A stretch of DNA of 64,000 bases from Mycolicibacterium nivoides. GTDB taxonomy: Bacteria; Actinomycetota; Actinomycetes; Mycobacteriales; Mycobacteriaceae. The position numbers and the translations under genes were made by a program. Under the pieces are notes generated by a model that was given only the letters and a program-made list of their open reading frames with translations, was not told the origin of the DNA and ran no database searches. The DNA is taken from assembly GCF_003855255.1 (NCBI RefSeq), contig NZ_CP034072.1:3028627-3092626 (forward strand), read 5' to 3'. Position 1 is the first letter of the stretch. Each line of letters starts with the position of its first letter. Shown in pieces: positions 44,339 to 52,880 of this stretch.

Positions 44339-45067
44339 TCACGCTGCGTTGACATCTCGTGGCAACAATGCGTGTACAGACGGGGCGACGGTCAGCGCCG
44401 GCCGGGGGAAGCGGTAGCGCGCGCATTGCTCCTCAAGGACGTCACCGAGCGCGCCGGCGACTCGGCGCAGTGCCCACGGATGCAGACCGAACAGGCCACC
44501 GTCCATGCCCGCCAGGCTGATTCGGCTCAGCAGCACCGAATGGCTACGCCGGATCATGGCCATGTCAGCGAGCGCCGACCGCAGCGCCCCGAGCCCGATC
44601 GGATCATGCGCCGGGTCCGCCGCACAGTGCAGACCGACGGGGTCGAGCGCACGGTGCCTCAGCACCTCGGCCACCACAGCGGGCATTCCAGCGTCCGCAC
44701 ACACAAACACATGCTCAAGCCGGCGCGCGCCGCGGGCGAGGGCTGCGGCCTGCTCACCGGAGTCCACGACAAGCCGCGAGACCTGCCCCATACCGGCGCT
44801 CGCGAGCGCGGCGGCGTTGCGCGGGTGCATCACGAGTTGCGCCGACCGGATACCTGATGCCAGTGCCAGGTTGAGCTCCGCGGCGGTCACGACATCGACG
44901 GTGACACGGTGGCGGCGCATCCAGGCCGCGGCCGGTTCCACGTCGAGCAACTCAGCGGGGTAGCTCACCGAGAATCCTCTGAAAGCGCTGCGCCACACCG
45001 CGCAGCGCCTCAGTACAACCGCCTCGTCCAGCAACCCCCTGGGGCGCTCGACGTAACTGGTGGTCAC
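44339..45067 (-). CDS. LysA-like barrel-only protein 2
   Basis: A 242-residue paralogue of its two neighbours. Segments AAAWMRRHRVTVDVVTAAELNLALASGI, MGQVSRLVVDSGEQAAALA and LDPVGLHCAADPAHD align with the LysA barrel (quoted in part). It is more diverged than the others, with MHPRNAAAL in place of the phosphate-binding strand. The lysine of the PLP Schiff base is missing. It overlaps the upstream paralogue by ATGA (45064-45067). No catalytic residues are obvious, so an enzyme function is doubtful; a binding or regulatory role is possible. Confidence 0.7.
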   Translation of the reverse strand: MTTSYVERPRGLLDEAVVLRRCAVWRSAFRGFSVSYPAELLDVEPAAAWMRRHRVTVDVVTAAELNLALASGIRSAQLVMHPRNAAALASAGMGQVSRLVVDSGEQAAALARGARRLEHVFVCADAGMPAVVAEVLRHRALDPVGLHCAADPAHDPIGLGALRSALADMAMIRRSHSVLLSRISLAGMDGGLFGLHPWALRRVAGALGDVLEEQCARYRFPRPALTVAPSVHALLPRDVNAA

Positions 45068-45972
45068 GCGGCGTTCCGTCCACCGACCGCGACGGGGGCG
45101 GACAGAACCACCAACGGTCTCGGGAATCTCAGCGTCCCGCAGGCATCGTCGAGCGACTCATCGATCTCAGCGGCGATCCGTCGCCATTCGGCCGTCCACG
45201 TCGCGGGTGGGACGATTCGCCCGCAGCCCAGCCCGAGGCGAGTGAGCAGAACACCGTGGTCGTGCCGGACCTGGGTCATTTCGGCGATCATCTGACCGAT
45301 AGCGGCCGGATAGCTGATGAAGTCGTCATCACCGGTGCCGATGTCGCAGTGCAGCCCAACCAGATTCAGCCGGTCATGCCCGATCACTGCTGCCATCGCG
45401 ACATCCGCCTCGGTGCTGTCGAATCTGAAGCCGCGCGGAGCGGACCCGGTCAACGCGCGCATGGTCACGCTCGCGTCGGACATTCGGATGGCGACGTCCT
45501 GCTGTTGCACGACAACCGATCTCAGGATCTCAATCTGCTGAACCGTTCCGGTCACGATATGGCCGAACCCGAGTTCGGCCGCCGCACGCAACTCTGATTC
45601 ACGCAGCCCATCGGCGAAGACCGTGACGTGAGAGAGCGGAATGCTCGCCGCAACCACGCCCGCGATGTCGGCTCCTGAGCGAACATCGACGCTGACCTGC
45701 TGATCCCTGGCCCACTTCGCCAACGCGCGGTTGCCGAGCACCGCGGCGGGCAGGGGCACCTCAGCCGCCCGGAATGTCCTGCGGTAGTCCTGGTAACGCA
45801 TCAGATCCTCGCCCCATGGCTCGCCCACTGGACTTCGGACGGCCTCAGTTGCAATCGCGGCCGCGCGGGCGCGCGGTGTCTGTGCGGACAACACGTGCAT
45901 CAGGAAATCCGAGAGAGTCACCGGGAACTTGTTCTTCCTCAAACGCGGCCCTGGCCCGCTGCCAGTGGCCAT
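45064..45972 (-). CDS. LysA-like barrel-only protein 1
   Basis: A 302-residue protein from ATG 45972 (GTG 45999 or GTG 45921 are alternatives). After an N-terminal extension (about 1-70) comes the LysA-type barrel: AVLGNRALAKWARDQQVSVDVRSGADIAGVV, ELGFGHIVTGTVQQIEIL, DRLNLVGLHCDIGTGDDDF and HGVLLTRLGLGCG (quoted in part). In LysA the first element reads YASKAF with the PLP lysine; here it is LPAAVLG. HIGS is changed to CDIG. It is the first of three co-directional paralogues, 88 bases behind the orphan kdpA. Confidence 0.72.
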   Translation of the reverse strand: MATGSGPGPRLRKNKFPVTLSDFLMHVLSAQTPRARAAAIATEAVRSPVGEPWGEDLMRYQDYRRTFRAAEVPLPAAVLGNRALAKWARDQQVSVDVRSGADIAGVVAASIPLSHVTVFADGLRESELRAAAELGFGHIVTGTVQQIEILRSVVVQQQDVAIRMSDASVTMRALTGSAPRGFRFDSTEADVAMAAVIGHDRLNLVGLHCDIGTGDDDFISYPAAIGQMIAEMTQVRHDHGVLLTRLGLGCGRIVPPATWTAEWRRIAAEIDESLDDACGTLRFPRPLVVLSAPVAVGGRNAA

Positions 45973-46060
45973 CCTTTGACGATCCCGCAGCAGGAGCACC
46001 GGCCACGAGGGCCTTAGCGGTCTCTTGACACCGTGCGGCCCAACCTTGACGCGGCCTTGA

Positions 46061-47770
46061 TCACTGAAGCGCGTCCGCGATCGGGCCGACCACCAGAACG
46101 GGCAGGTACTCCAGGCCGATGAGGAGCAGGGTCGAGGCCAGTGTCAGCACGACGAAGGTCGGCGTGTGGGTCTTCAGCGTGCCGGCGGTGACGACACCGG
46201 GCCGCTGGGCGGCGAAAGTACCGGCGAGGGCCAGGACCGCGATGATCGGCAGGAAGCGGCCGATCACCATCGCGATCGCCAACGCGACGTTGAACCAGGT
46301 GGTGTTCCCGCTGAACCCGGCGAAGCCACTGCCGTTGTTGGCCGCTGAACTGGTGAACGCGTACAGCGCCTCGGAGAGCCCATGCGGCCCGGAGTTGAGC
46401 ATCGCCGCGCGCTGTCCGGGCAGCGCCATGGCGATCGCCGTGCCGACCAGGACCGCGATCGGCAGCGCCAGGAGGTAGAGGCTGACCAGCTTCATGTGCC
46501 GGGCCTGCAGCCGCTGTTTGAGGTACTCGGGCGTCGTCCCAACCATCAGCCCGCCCAGGAACACCGCCAGCAGCACCATCATCACCAGGCCGTACAGGCC
46601 ACTGCCGGCACCGCCGGGGGCCACCTCGCCGAACATCATGTTCAGCATCAGCACCGCGCCGCCGAGGCTGGCGAAACTGTCGTACGACGAGTTCGCCGCA
46701 CCGTCACCGGACGCGGTGGCCGCCTGACCGAACACCGCGCTCCCGGGCACACCGAATCGCATTTCGGTGCCTTCCACCGGTGCACCGACGGCGTGGACGA
46801 CGGTGCCGTGCGGCACCGACGTCGCCGCGACGAGGGCCACCGTCGCCAGGATGTACAGCGATGCGACGACGGCGACGAGCGCCCACCCCTGCCTGCGGTC
46901 CCCGACCATCACGCCGAAGGTCCGCAGGAAGACCACCGGGATCAACAGCATCGCAACGATTTCCACGACGTTGGTCAACGGTGTCGGGTTCTCGAAGGGA
47001 TGCGCACTGTTGACGTTGAAGGCGCCGCCACCGTCGCCCGACATCAACTTGATCGACTCCCACGTGGCCACCGGACCACCGAGCAACGTCTGGCTGCCGC
47101 CGGCGATCGTCGAAACGCCCTGGGCACCATGGATGTTGTTGACTACACCGAGGGCCAGCAGGATCAACGTGACGATCACCGACAGCGGCAGCAGGATCCG
47201 GACCACGGTGCGCACCAGATCCACCCAGAAGTTGCCGATCTCCTGGTTCTGATAACGTGCCAGCCCGCGGATCAATACCACCGCAACGCACATGCCGACC
47301 GCAAGGCTCGCGAAGGCCTGCACCCCGAGGCCGGCCACCAGCCCGACGTGACCGAGAGTCGCCTCGCCCGGGTAGTTCTGCCAACTGGTATTGGTCGTAA
47401 ACGATATTGCGGTATTGAACGCTAATGCCGGCGTCATGCCTTTATGGCCCCACGGTTCGGGCAAATACACCTGCAAAAGCAACAGCCCGTACAGGGCCAG
47501 AACACTGACCGCTGAGAATGCCAGGATCGCGCTCAGGTAGCCCGTCCAACGTTGCTGGCTATCCGACTGCACCCCGACCAGACGGTAGATCACCCGCTCC
47601 ACCCGCCAATCGGTGCGTGCGGTGTAGACGGCCGCCAGGTAGTTACCCAGCGGGACATGCAGAAATAGAACGAGGACAGCGATCGCGACCAGCTGGCCCA
47701 AGGCCGCCGTTCCCCACAGCGATGGATTGTCGATGGCTCCAGCTCCTTCACGCGCCGACACTCTCGGCAC
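46061..47770 (-). CDS. kdpA: Orphan second KdpA, altered selectivity-filter residues
   Basis: A KdpA paralogue of about 569 residues with the usual ten or so helices, but without kdpB or kdpC on its strand. Filter elements differ from the canonical KdpA 400 bases away: TNTSWQ (S129) for TNTNWQ, SGDGGGAFN for GTNGGGFYN, and SAANNGSGF for AANNNGSAF; the third, GEVAPGGAGSGLYG, is near-normal. The frame begins at GTG 47770, but a strong AAGGAGCTGG at about 47730 suggests that translation may start further in. It runs divergent from kdpF-A-B-C-D-E and is followed by three LysA-like genes on the same strand. Confidence 0.85.
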   Translation of the reverse strand: MPRVSAREGAGAIDNPSLWGTAALGQLVAIAVLVLFLHVPLGNYLAAVYTARTDWRVERVIYRLVGVQSDSQQRWTGYLSAILAFSAVSVLALYGLLLLQVYLPEPWGHKGMTPALAFNTAISFTTNTSWQNYPGEATLGHVGLVAGLGVQAFASLAVGMCVAVVLIRGLARYQNQEIGNFWVDLVRTVVRILLPLSVIVTLILLALGVVNNIHGAQGVSTIAGGSQTLLGGPVATWESIKLMSGDGGGAFNVNSAHPFENPTPLTNVVEIVAMLLIPVVFLRTFGVMVGDRRQGWALVAVVASLYILATVALVAATSVPHGTVVHAVGAPVEGTEMRFGVPGSAVFGQAATASGDGAANSSYDSFASLGGAVLMLNMMFGEVAPGGAGSGLYGLVMMVLLAVFLGGLMVGTTPEYLKQRLQARHMKLVSLYLLALPIAVLVGTAIAMALPGQRAAMLNSGPHGLSEALYAFTSSAANNGSGFAGFSGNTTWFNVALAIAMVIGRFLPIIAVLALAGTFAAQRPGVVTAGTLKTHTPTFVVLTLASTLLLIGLEYLPVLVVGPIADALQ

Positions 47771-47846
47771 ACGGTAGGAATCAGCGCGGCGAGAATTCGA
47801 CGGCGATTACGCATTTCCTACGCCACAACCAGGCGCTGTTGACACC

Positions 47847-47934
47847 ATCTTTACGCCGCTGACGAGGGCCTCCAGGGGCCCCGGGAAAGAACCCGTAAAG
47901 GTCCGGCAGCCGAGCGTAAAGAAGACATAAAGAT
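47847..47934. promoter_or_regulatory. Phased TAAAG repeats in kdp divergent promoter, candidate KdpE sites
   Basis: CGTAAAG at 47894-47900 and again at 47915-47921 (21 bases apart) and CATAAAG at 47926-47932 (11 bases on), with the inverted CTTTACG at 47849-47855. Spacing by one and two helical turns puts all on one face of the DNA, as OmpR-family response regulators such as KdpE need. They lie between the divergent kdpA paralogue and the kdpF operon, at 80-165 bases from the 27-codon micro-ORF. TTGACA at 47839-47844 is a possible -35 box. Role inferred. Confidence 0.5.
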
Positions 47935-48012
47935 CGTCGCCGGCCACCCGCAGCAGACGGACGCTTGATCAGTCGCCGAGATCCGGCGGCCCGAAAAGGT
48001 GTTGGAGAACCC

Positions 48013-48096
48013 ATGTCCGTAGTGGTGTTCATCGTGCTGACAGTGGCGATCTTTGCGCTGCTGGGCCTGGTGCAGAAGTTGGTCGAGGGACTGTGA
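48013..48096 (+). CDS. 27-residue single-helix membrane micro-protein upstream of kdpF
   Basis: ATG 48013 with GGAG five bases upstream encodes 27 residues: a hydrophobic stretch ([18 protein letters not shown]) followed by QKLVEGL. It overlaps kdpF by GTGA (48093-48096), so it is translationally coupled to the operon. It is not KdpF itself but could be a second small subunit of the pump or a regulator of it. Too short for routine gene finding. Confidence 0.7.
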   Translation: MSVVVFIVLTVAIFALLGLVQKLVEGL

Positions 48097-48182
48097 GCTA
48101 CGAAAACGTCGTCGGCCTGGGCCTGGCGATCCTCATCGCGCTGTTTCTCTTCGCGGCGCTGCTGTTTCCGGAGAGGTTCTAG
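48093..48182 (+). CDS. kdpF: KdpF, small subunit of potassium-transporting ATPase
   Basis: A 29-residue single-helix peptide starting at GTG 48093 in a GTGA overlap with the previous micro-[22 protein letters not shown] is the membrane helix and the end FPERF matches the conserved KdpF tail (LFPERF/RPERF). KdpF stabilises the KdpFABC complex. Its stop TAG overlaps the kdpA start codon by one base (TAGTG). Confidence 0.85.
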   Translation: MSYENVVGLGLAILIALFLFAALLFPERF

Positions 48183-49852
48183 TGACTACTACAACCGCGG
48201 GGATCGTTTTCCTCGTCGTCCTCATCGTCGCGGTGGCGGCTGTGCACGTGCCGCTCGGCGACTACATGTACCGCGTCTACACGACCGAGAAGCACTCACG
48301 TGTCGAACGGCTCATCTACCGGCTGATCGGCGCCGATCCGAAGGCCGAGCAGACCTGGGGTGCCTATGCCCGCAGCGTGCTGGCCTTCTCCGCGATCAGC
48401 GTCCTGTTCCTGTTCGTCTTGCAGCTGGTGCAGGGCAAATTGCCGCTGCACCTGAACGATCCGGGAACCCCGATGACACCGGCGCTGGCCTGGAACACCG
48501 CCATCAGCTTCGTGACCAACACGAACTGGCAGGCCTATTCGGGTGAGAGCACCCAGGGCCACCTGGTCCAGATGGCCGGCCTGGCGGTGCAGAACTTCGT
48601 CTCGGCCGCGGTCGGCATGGCCGTGGCGATGGCCTTCGTACGTGGCCTGGTCCGGCGCAACACCGGCGATCTCGGCAACTTCTGGGTCGACCTGGTGCGC
48701 GGCAATCTCCGTATCCTGCTGCCCATTTCGATCGTCGGCGCGCTGATCCTGCTCGGCGGCGGCGCGATCCAGAACTTCGCGCTGCACAGCGAGGTCGTCA
48801 ACACGCTCGTCGGCGGGACACAGACCATCCCGGGCGGTCCGGTCGCCAGCCAGGAGGTCATCAAGCTGCTCGGCACCAACGGCGGTGGCTTCTACAACGC
48901 CAACTCCGCGCACCCGTTCGAGAACCCCACCACCTGGACCAACTGGGTGGAGATCTTCCTGATCCTGATGATCCCGTTCTCGCTGCCACGGACATTCGGC
49001 CGCATGGTCGGCAGCGTGAAGCAGGGCTACGCGATCGCCGCGGCGATGGCCGTGATCGCCACCGTCAGCGTCAGCCTGATGATGCTGTTCCAGCTGCAAG
49101 CCCATGGCACCGTCCCCACCGCCGCCGGCGCCGCGATGGAAGGCGTCGAACAGCGGTTCGGTATCGCCAACTCGGCGGTGTTCGCGGATGCGACGACGCT
49201 GACATCGACCGGCGCGGTGGACTCGTTCCACGATTCGTACACCAGCCTCGGCGGCATGATCACGATGTTCAACATGCAGCTCGGTGAGGTGGCTCCCGGC
49301 GGCGTCGGCTCCGGCCTGTACGGCATGCTGGTGCTGGCGATCATCACGGTGTTCGTCGCGGGCCTGATGGTCGGCCGCACGCCGGAATACCTCGGCAAGA
49401 AGATCACCCCCCGTGAGATCAAGCTCGCCGCAACGTATTTCCTGATCACTCCGTTGCTGGTGCTGACCGGCACCGCGGTGGCGATGGCCATGCCGGGTCA
49501 ACGGGCGGGCATGCTCAACACCGGGCCGCACGGCCTGTCGGAAGTGCTGTACGCCTTCACGTCAGCCGCCAACAACAACGGTTCCGCCTTCGCCGGCATC
49601 AGCGTCAACACCGAGTGGTACAACACCGCCCTCGGACTTGCGATGGTGTTCGGCCGGTTCCTGCCGATCATCTTCGTGCTGGCACTGGCCGGATCACTGG
49701 CCAAACAGGGCAAGACGCCCGAGTCCATCGGCACACTCCCCACCCATCGGCCCCAGTTCGTCGGCATGGTCGCCGGCGTCACGCTGATCCTGGTCGCCCT
49801 CACCTTCTTGCCCATGCTTGCGCTCGGGCCCCTTGCTGAAGGAATTCACTGA
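48182..49852 (+). CDS. kdpA: KdpA, potassium channel-like subunit of the Kdp pump
   Basis: A 556-residue channel-like subunit that selects and passes K+ in KdpFABC. Start is GTG 48182, coupled to kdpF by TAGTG. The four filter elements are TNTNWQ (T112-Q117), [23 protein letters not shown] and [11 protein letters not shown], all as in active KdpA proteins. [10 protein letters not shown] and [17 protein letters not shown] are further family marks. The frame is open upstream to 48053, but that part is kdpF in another frame. The stop TGA overlaps the kdpB ATG. Confidence 0.96.
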   Translation: MTTTTAGIVFLVVLIVAVAAVHVPLGDYMYRVYTTEKHSRVERLIYRLIGADPKAEQTWGAYARSVLAFSAISVLFLFVLQLVQGKLPLHLNDPGTPMTPALAWNTAISFVTNTNWQAYSGESTQGHLVQMAGLAVQNFVSAAVGMAVAMAFVRGLVRRNTGDLGNFWVDLVRGNLRILLPISIVGALILLGGGAIQNFALHSEVVNTLVGGTQTIPGGPVASQEVIKLLGTNGGGFYNANSAHPFENPTTWTNWVEIFLILMIPFSLPRTFGRMVGSVKQGYAIAAAMAVIATVSVSLMMLFQLQAHGTVPTAAGAAMEGVEQRFGIANSAVFADATTLTSTGAVDSFHDSYTSLGGMITMFNMQLGEVAPGGVGSGLYGMLVLAIITVFVAGLMVGRTPEYLGKKITPREIKLAATYFLITPLLVLTGTAVAMAMPGQRAGMLNTGPHGLSEVLYAFTSAANNNGSAFAGISVNTEWYNTALGLAMVFGRFLPIIFVLALAGSLAKQGKTPESIGTLPTHRPQFVGMVAGVTLILVALTFLPMLALGPLAEGIH

Positions 49853-51999
49853 TGTCAGTACCTACTCTCGATTCACCGTCGTCCGCACAGCCGAAACCCG
49901 GTAGTTCCAACCGAATCAAGGGCGGCCTGCTGGACCCGAAGATGCTGTGGAAATCGACGCCCGATGCGCTGCGCAAGCTCGACCCGCGCACGCTGTGGCG
50001 CAACCCCGTCATGTTCATCGTCGAGATCGGCGCGGTCTGGAGCACCATCCTGGCCGTGCTCAACCCGTCCTGGTTCTCCGGGCTGATCGTCATCTGGCTC
50101 TGGCTGACGGTGGTCTTCGCCAACCTGGCCGAAGCCGTCGCCGAGGGACGCGGCAAGGCCCAGGCCGAGTCGCTGCGCAAGACCAAGACGTCCACCATGG
50201 CCCGCCGCCTGACCGGCTGGGCCCCGGGCGTCCCGGGACAGGAAGAAGAGGTCGCCGCACCGCTGCTGCAGCAGGGTGACGTTGTCGTGGTCGAGGCCGG
50301 CCAGGTCATCCCCGGAGACGGTGATGTCGTGGAAGGCATTGCCTCGGTGGACGAGTCGGCGATCACCGGTGAATCAGCACCCGTCATCCGGGAGTCCGGT
50401 GGCGATCGGAGCGCGGTCACCGGCGGCACCACCGTGCTCAGCGACCGCATCGTCGTGCAGATCACCCAGAAGCCCGGTGAGAGCTTCATCGACCGGATGA
50501 TCAACCTGGTCGAGGGCGCCAACCGGCAGAAGACCCCCAACGAGATCGCACTCAACATCCTGCTGTCCTCGTTGACGATCATCTTCGTCTTCGCCGTCGC
50601 GACCCTGCAGCCGCTGGCCATCTTCTCCAAGGCCAACAACCCGGGTGTCGCAGACACCCTGGCGCTCAACGGAAACGGCATCTCGGGCATCGTCATGGTG
50701 TCGCTGCTGGTGTGCCTGATCCCCACCACCATCGGCGCCCTGCTCTCGGCGATCGGCATCGCCGGCATGGACCGGCTGGTGCAGCGCAACGTGCTGGCCA
50801 TGTCCGGCCGCGCCGTCGAGGCAGCCGGGGACGTCAACACCCTGCTGCTCGACAAGACCGGGACCATCACGCTCGGCAACCGTCAGGCCGCCGCGTTCGT
50901 ACCGCTGTCGGGCATCACCGAAGATCAACTCGCCGATGCCGCACAGCTGTCCAGCCTGGCCGACGAGACCCCCGAGGGTCGGTCCATCGTGGTGTTCGCC
51001 AAACAGCAGTACGGTCTGCGGGGCCGCACCCCCGGCGAACTCGACAAGGCGCACTGGGTGGAGTTCAGTGCCAACACCCGGATGTCCGGCGTCGACCTCT
51101 CCGGCGACCACCGGCTGCGCAAGGGCGCGGCGGGCGCGGTGGCCGAGTGGGTGCGATCCGAAGGCGGCCTGGTACCAACCGAACTCGGCGACATCGTGGA
51201 CGGGATCTCCGCGGCCGGCGGCACACCGCTGGTGGTCGGGCATGTCTTCGACGGAATTGCCGAAGTGCTCGGTGTCATCCATCTCAAGGACGTCGTCAAG
51301 CAGGGCATGCGGGAACGCTTCGACGAGATGCGCCGGATGGGCATCCGCACCGTGATGATCACCGGCGACAATCCGTTGACCGCCAAGGCCATCGCCGACG
51401 AGGCCGGGGTGGACGACTTCCTCGCCGAGGCCACGCCCGAGGACAAGATGGCGCTGATCAAGAAGGAGCAGGCCGGCGGCAAGCTCGTCGCGATGACCGG
51501 TGACGGCACCAACGACGCGCCCGCCCTGGCCCAGGCCGACGTCGGTGTCGCGATGAACAGCGGGACCTCGGCGGCCAAAGAGGCCGGCAACATGGTCGAT
51601 CTCGACTCCGACCCGACCAAGCTCATCGAGATCGTCGAGATCGGCAAGCAGCTGCTGATCACCCGCGGGGCGTTGACCACGTTCTCCATCGCCAACGACA
51701 TCGCGAAGTACTTCGCGATCATCCCGGCGTTGTTCGTGGCCCTGTTCCCCGGCCTGGACCTGCTGAACATCATGCGGCTGCACAGCCCGCAATCGGCGAT
51801 CCTGTCCGCGGTGATCTTCAACGCGATCATCATCGTGGCGCTGATCCCGTTGGCGCTCAAGGGTGTCCGATACACCCCGAGCAGCGCGTCCAAACTGTTG
51901 AGCCGCAATCTGTACGTCTACGGCCTCGGCGGCATCGTCGCGCCCTTCATCGGCATCAAGCTGATCGACCTCGTCGTCCAACTCTTCCCGGGAATGTGA
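49852..51999 (+). CDS. kdpB: KdpB, P-type ATPase subunit of the Kdp pump
   Basis: A 715-residue P-type ATPase. The phosphorylated Asp is D334 in [17 protein letters not shown] is present ([11 protein letters not shown]), the hinge motif is [18 protein letters not shown], and the nucleotide-binding domain holds the KGAAG segment. N-terminal residues 1-50 are soluble and proline-rich. It hydrolyses ATP to drive K+ through KdpA into the cell. It is coupled to kdpA (TGATG) and followed by kdpC one base after its stop. Confidence 0.97.
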   Translation: MSVPTLDSPSSAQPKPGSSNRIKGGLLDPKMLWKSTPDALRKLDPRTLWRNPVMFIVEIGAVWSTILAVLNPSWFSGLIVIWLWLTVVFANLAEAVAEGRGKAQAESLRKTKTSTMARRLTGWAPGVPGQEEEVAAPLLQQGDVVVVEAGQVIPGDGDVVEGIASVDESAITGESAPVIRESGGDRSAVTGGTTVLSDRIVVQITQKPGESFIDRMINLVEGANRQKTPNEIALNILLSSLTIIFVFAVATLQPLAIFSKANNPGVADTLALNGNGISGIVMVSLLVCLIPTTIGALLSAIGIAGMDRLVQRNVLAMSGRAVEAAGDVNTLLLDKTGTITLGNRQAAAFVPLSGITEDQLADAAQLSSLADETPEGRSIVVFAKQQYGLRGRTPGELDKAHWVEFSANTRMSGVDLSGDHRLRKGAAGAVAEWVRSEGGLVPTELGDIVDGISAAGGTPLVVGHVFDGIAEVLGVIHLKDVVKQGMRERFDEMRRMGIRTVMITGDNPLTAKAIADEAGVDDFLAEATPEDKMALIKKEQAGGKLVAMTGDGTNDAPALAQADVGVAMNSGTSAAKEAGNMVDLDSDPTKLIEIVEIGKQLLITRGALTTFSIANDIAKYFAIIPALFVALFPGLDLLNIMRLHSPQSAILSAVIFNAIIIVALIPLALKGVRYTPSSASKLLSRNLYVYGLGGIVAPFIGIKLIDLVVQLFPGM

Positions 52000-52000
52000 C

Positions 52001-52861
52001 ATGAAATTCTCCAACCTGCTCCGCCAACATGCAGCCGCCCTGCGGGCCCTGCTGGTGCTCACCGTGATCCTGGGCATCGGGTATCCGGTCTTCATCTGGC
52101 TGGTGGCCCAGATCCCCGGTCTGCGCGACAAGGCCGACGGATCGCTGATCGAGGTGAACGGAAAGCCGGTGGGCAGCAGCCTGATCGGTCAGTCCTTCAC
52201 CGATGCCGACGGCAATCCCCTGCCGCGCTACTTCCAGAGCCGCCCGTCGGCCGCCGGTGACGGCTACGACCCCATGGCCACCAGCGCGAGCAACCTCGGG
52301 CCGGAAAGCGTTGTCGACACTCCGGACAAGCCGAGTCTGCTCACCCTGGTGTGCTCACGCAGCGCCGCGGTCGGAGAGCTCGACGGCGTCGACGGCGCCC
52401 GCCCGTTCTGCACCGGAGACGGTGTCGGTGCGGTGCTGTCGGTGATCGGGCCACGGGATGCCCGCGGAAACGTCATCCACCCGACCAAGGTGGTCAGCGT
52501 CAACCAGCCGTGCGACACCACGAAGACGCCGTTCATCAACACCTATGAAGGCGTGCGGGTCGAATGTGCAAAGGCGGGCGAGGACTACAGCACCGGCCTG
52601 ATCGTGCCGATCCGCGGCAGCGCTCCCGCAGACCCTGCGGTGCCCGCCGACGCGGTGACCGCCAGCGGCAGCGGACTGGACCCGCACATCTCGTTGGCCT
52701 ACGCGGATCTGCAGGTCAACCGGGTGGCCAAGGCCCGCGGTCTCAACCCCGAACTGGTGCGCTCCATGGTGGCCCAGCACACCGACGGACGCACCCTGGG
52801 CTTCTTCGGCGAACCGCGGGTCAACGTGTTGGAACTCAACATCGCCCTCGACTCGCTGTAG
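52001..52861 (+). CDS. kdpC: KdpC with four-cysteine insertion
   Basis: A 286-residue subunit, longer than the about 190-220 residues usual for KdpC. One TM helix (about 13-36) holds an extracytoplasmic domain with YFQSRPSAAGDGYDPMATSASNLGP and VPADAVTASGSGLDPHIS, quoted in part, which are the conserved flanks. Between them, residues about 110-210 form an insertion with cysteines C118, C137, C171 and C189 that could make two disulfides on the outer face. KdpC is thought to help KdpB capture ATP or stabilise the complex. The insertion's role is unknown. Confidence 0.93.
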   Translation: MKFSNLLRQHAAALRALLVLTVILGIGYPVFIWLVAQIPGLRDKADGSLIEVNGKPVGSSLIGQSFTDADGNPLPRYFQSRPSAAGDGYDPMATSASNLGPESVVDTPDKPSLLTLVCSRSAAVGELDGVDGARPFCTGDGVGAVLSVIGPRDARGNVIHPTKVVSVNQPCDTTKTPFINTYEGVRVECAKAGEDYSTGLIVPIRGSAPADPAVPADAVTASGSGLDPHISLAYADLQVNRVAKARGLNPELVRSMVAQHTDGRTLGFFGEPRVNVLELNIALDSL

Positions 52862-52880
52862 GCACGAGGATGATGGTCTT

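Noticed and set aside
48296..49531. 411-codon frame on the minus strand across kdpA
   Set aside because: Antisense shadow of kdpA with repetitive His-rich residues; no domain and no promoter.
50374..52131. 585-codon minus-strand frame across kdpB
   Set aside because: Antisense shadow of kdpB; composition (Gly/Asp/His/Val-rich) is typical of codon-complement translation.
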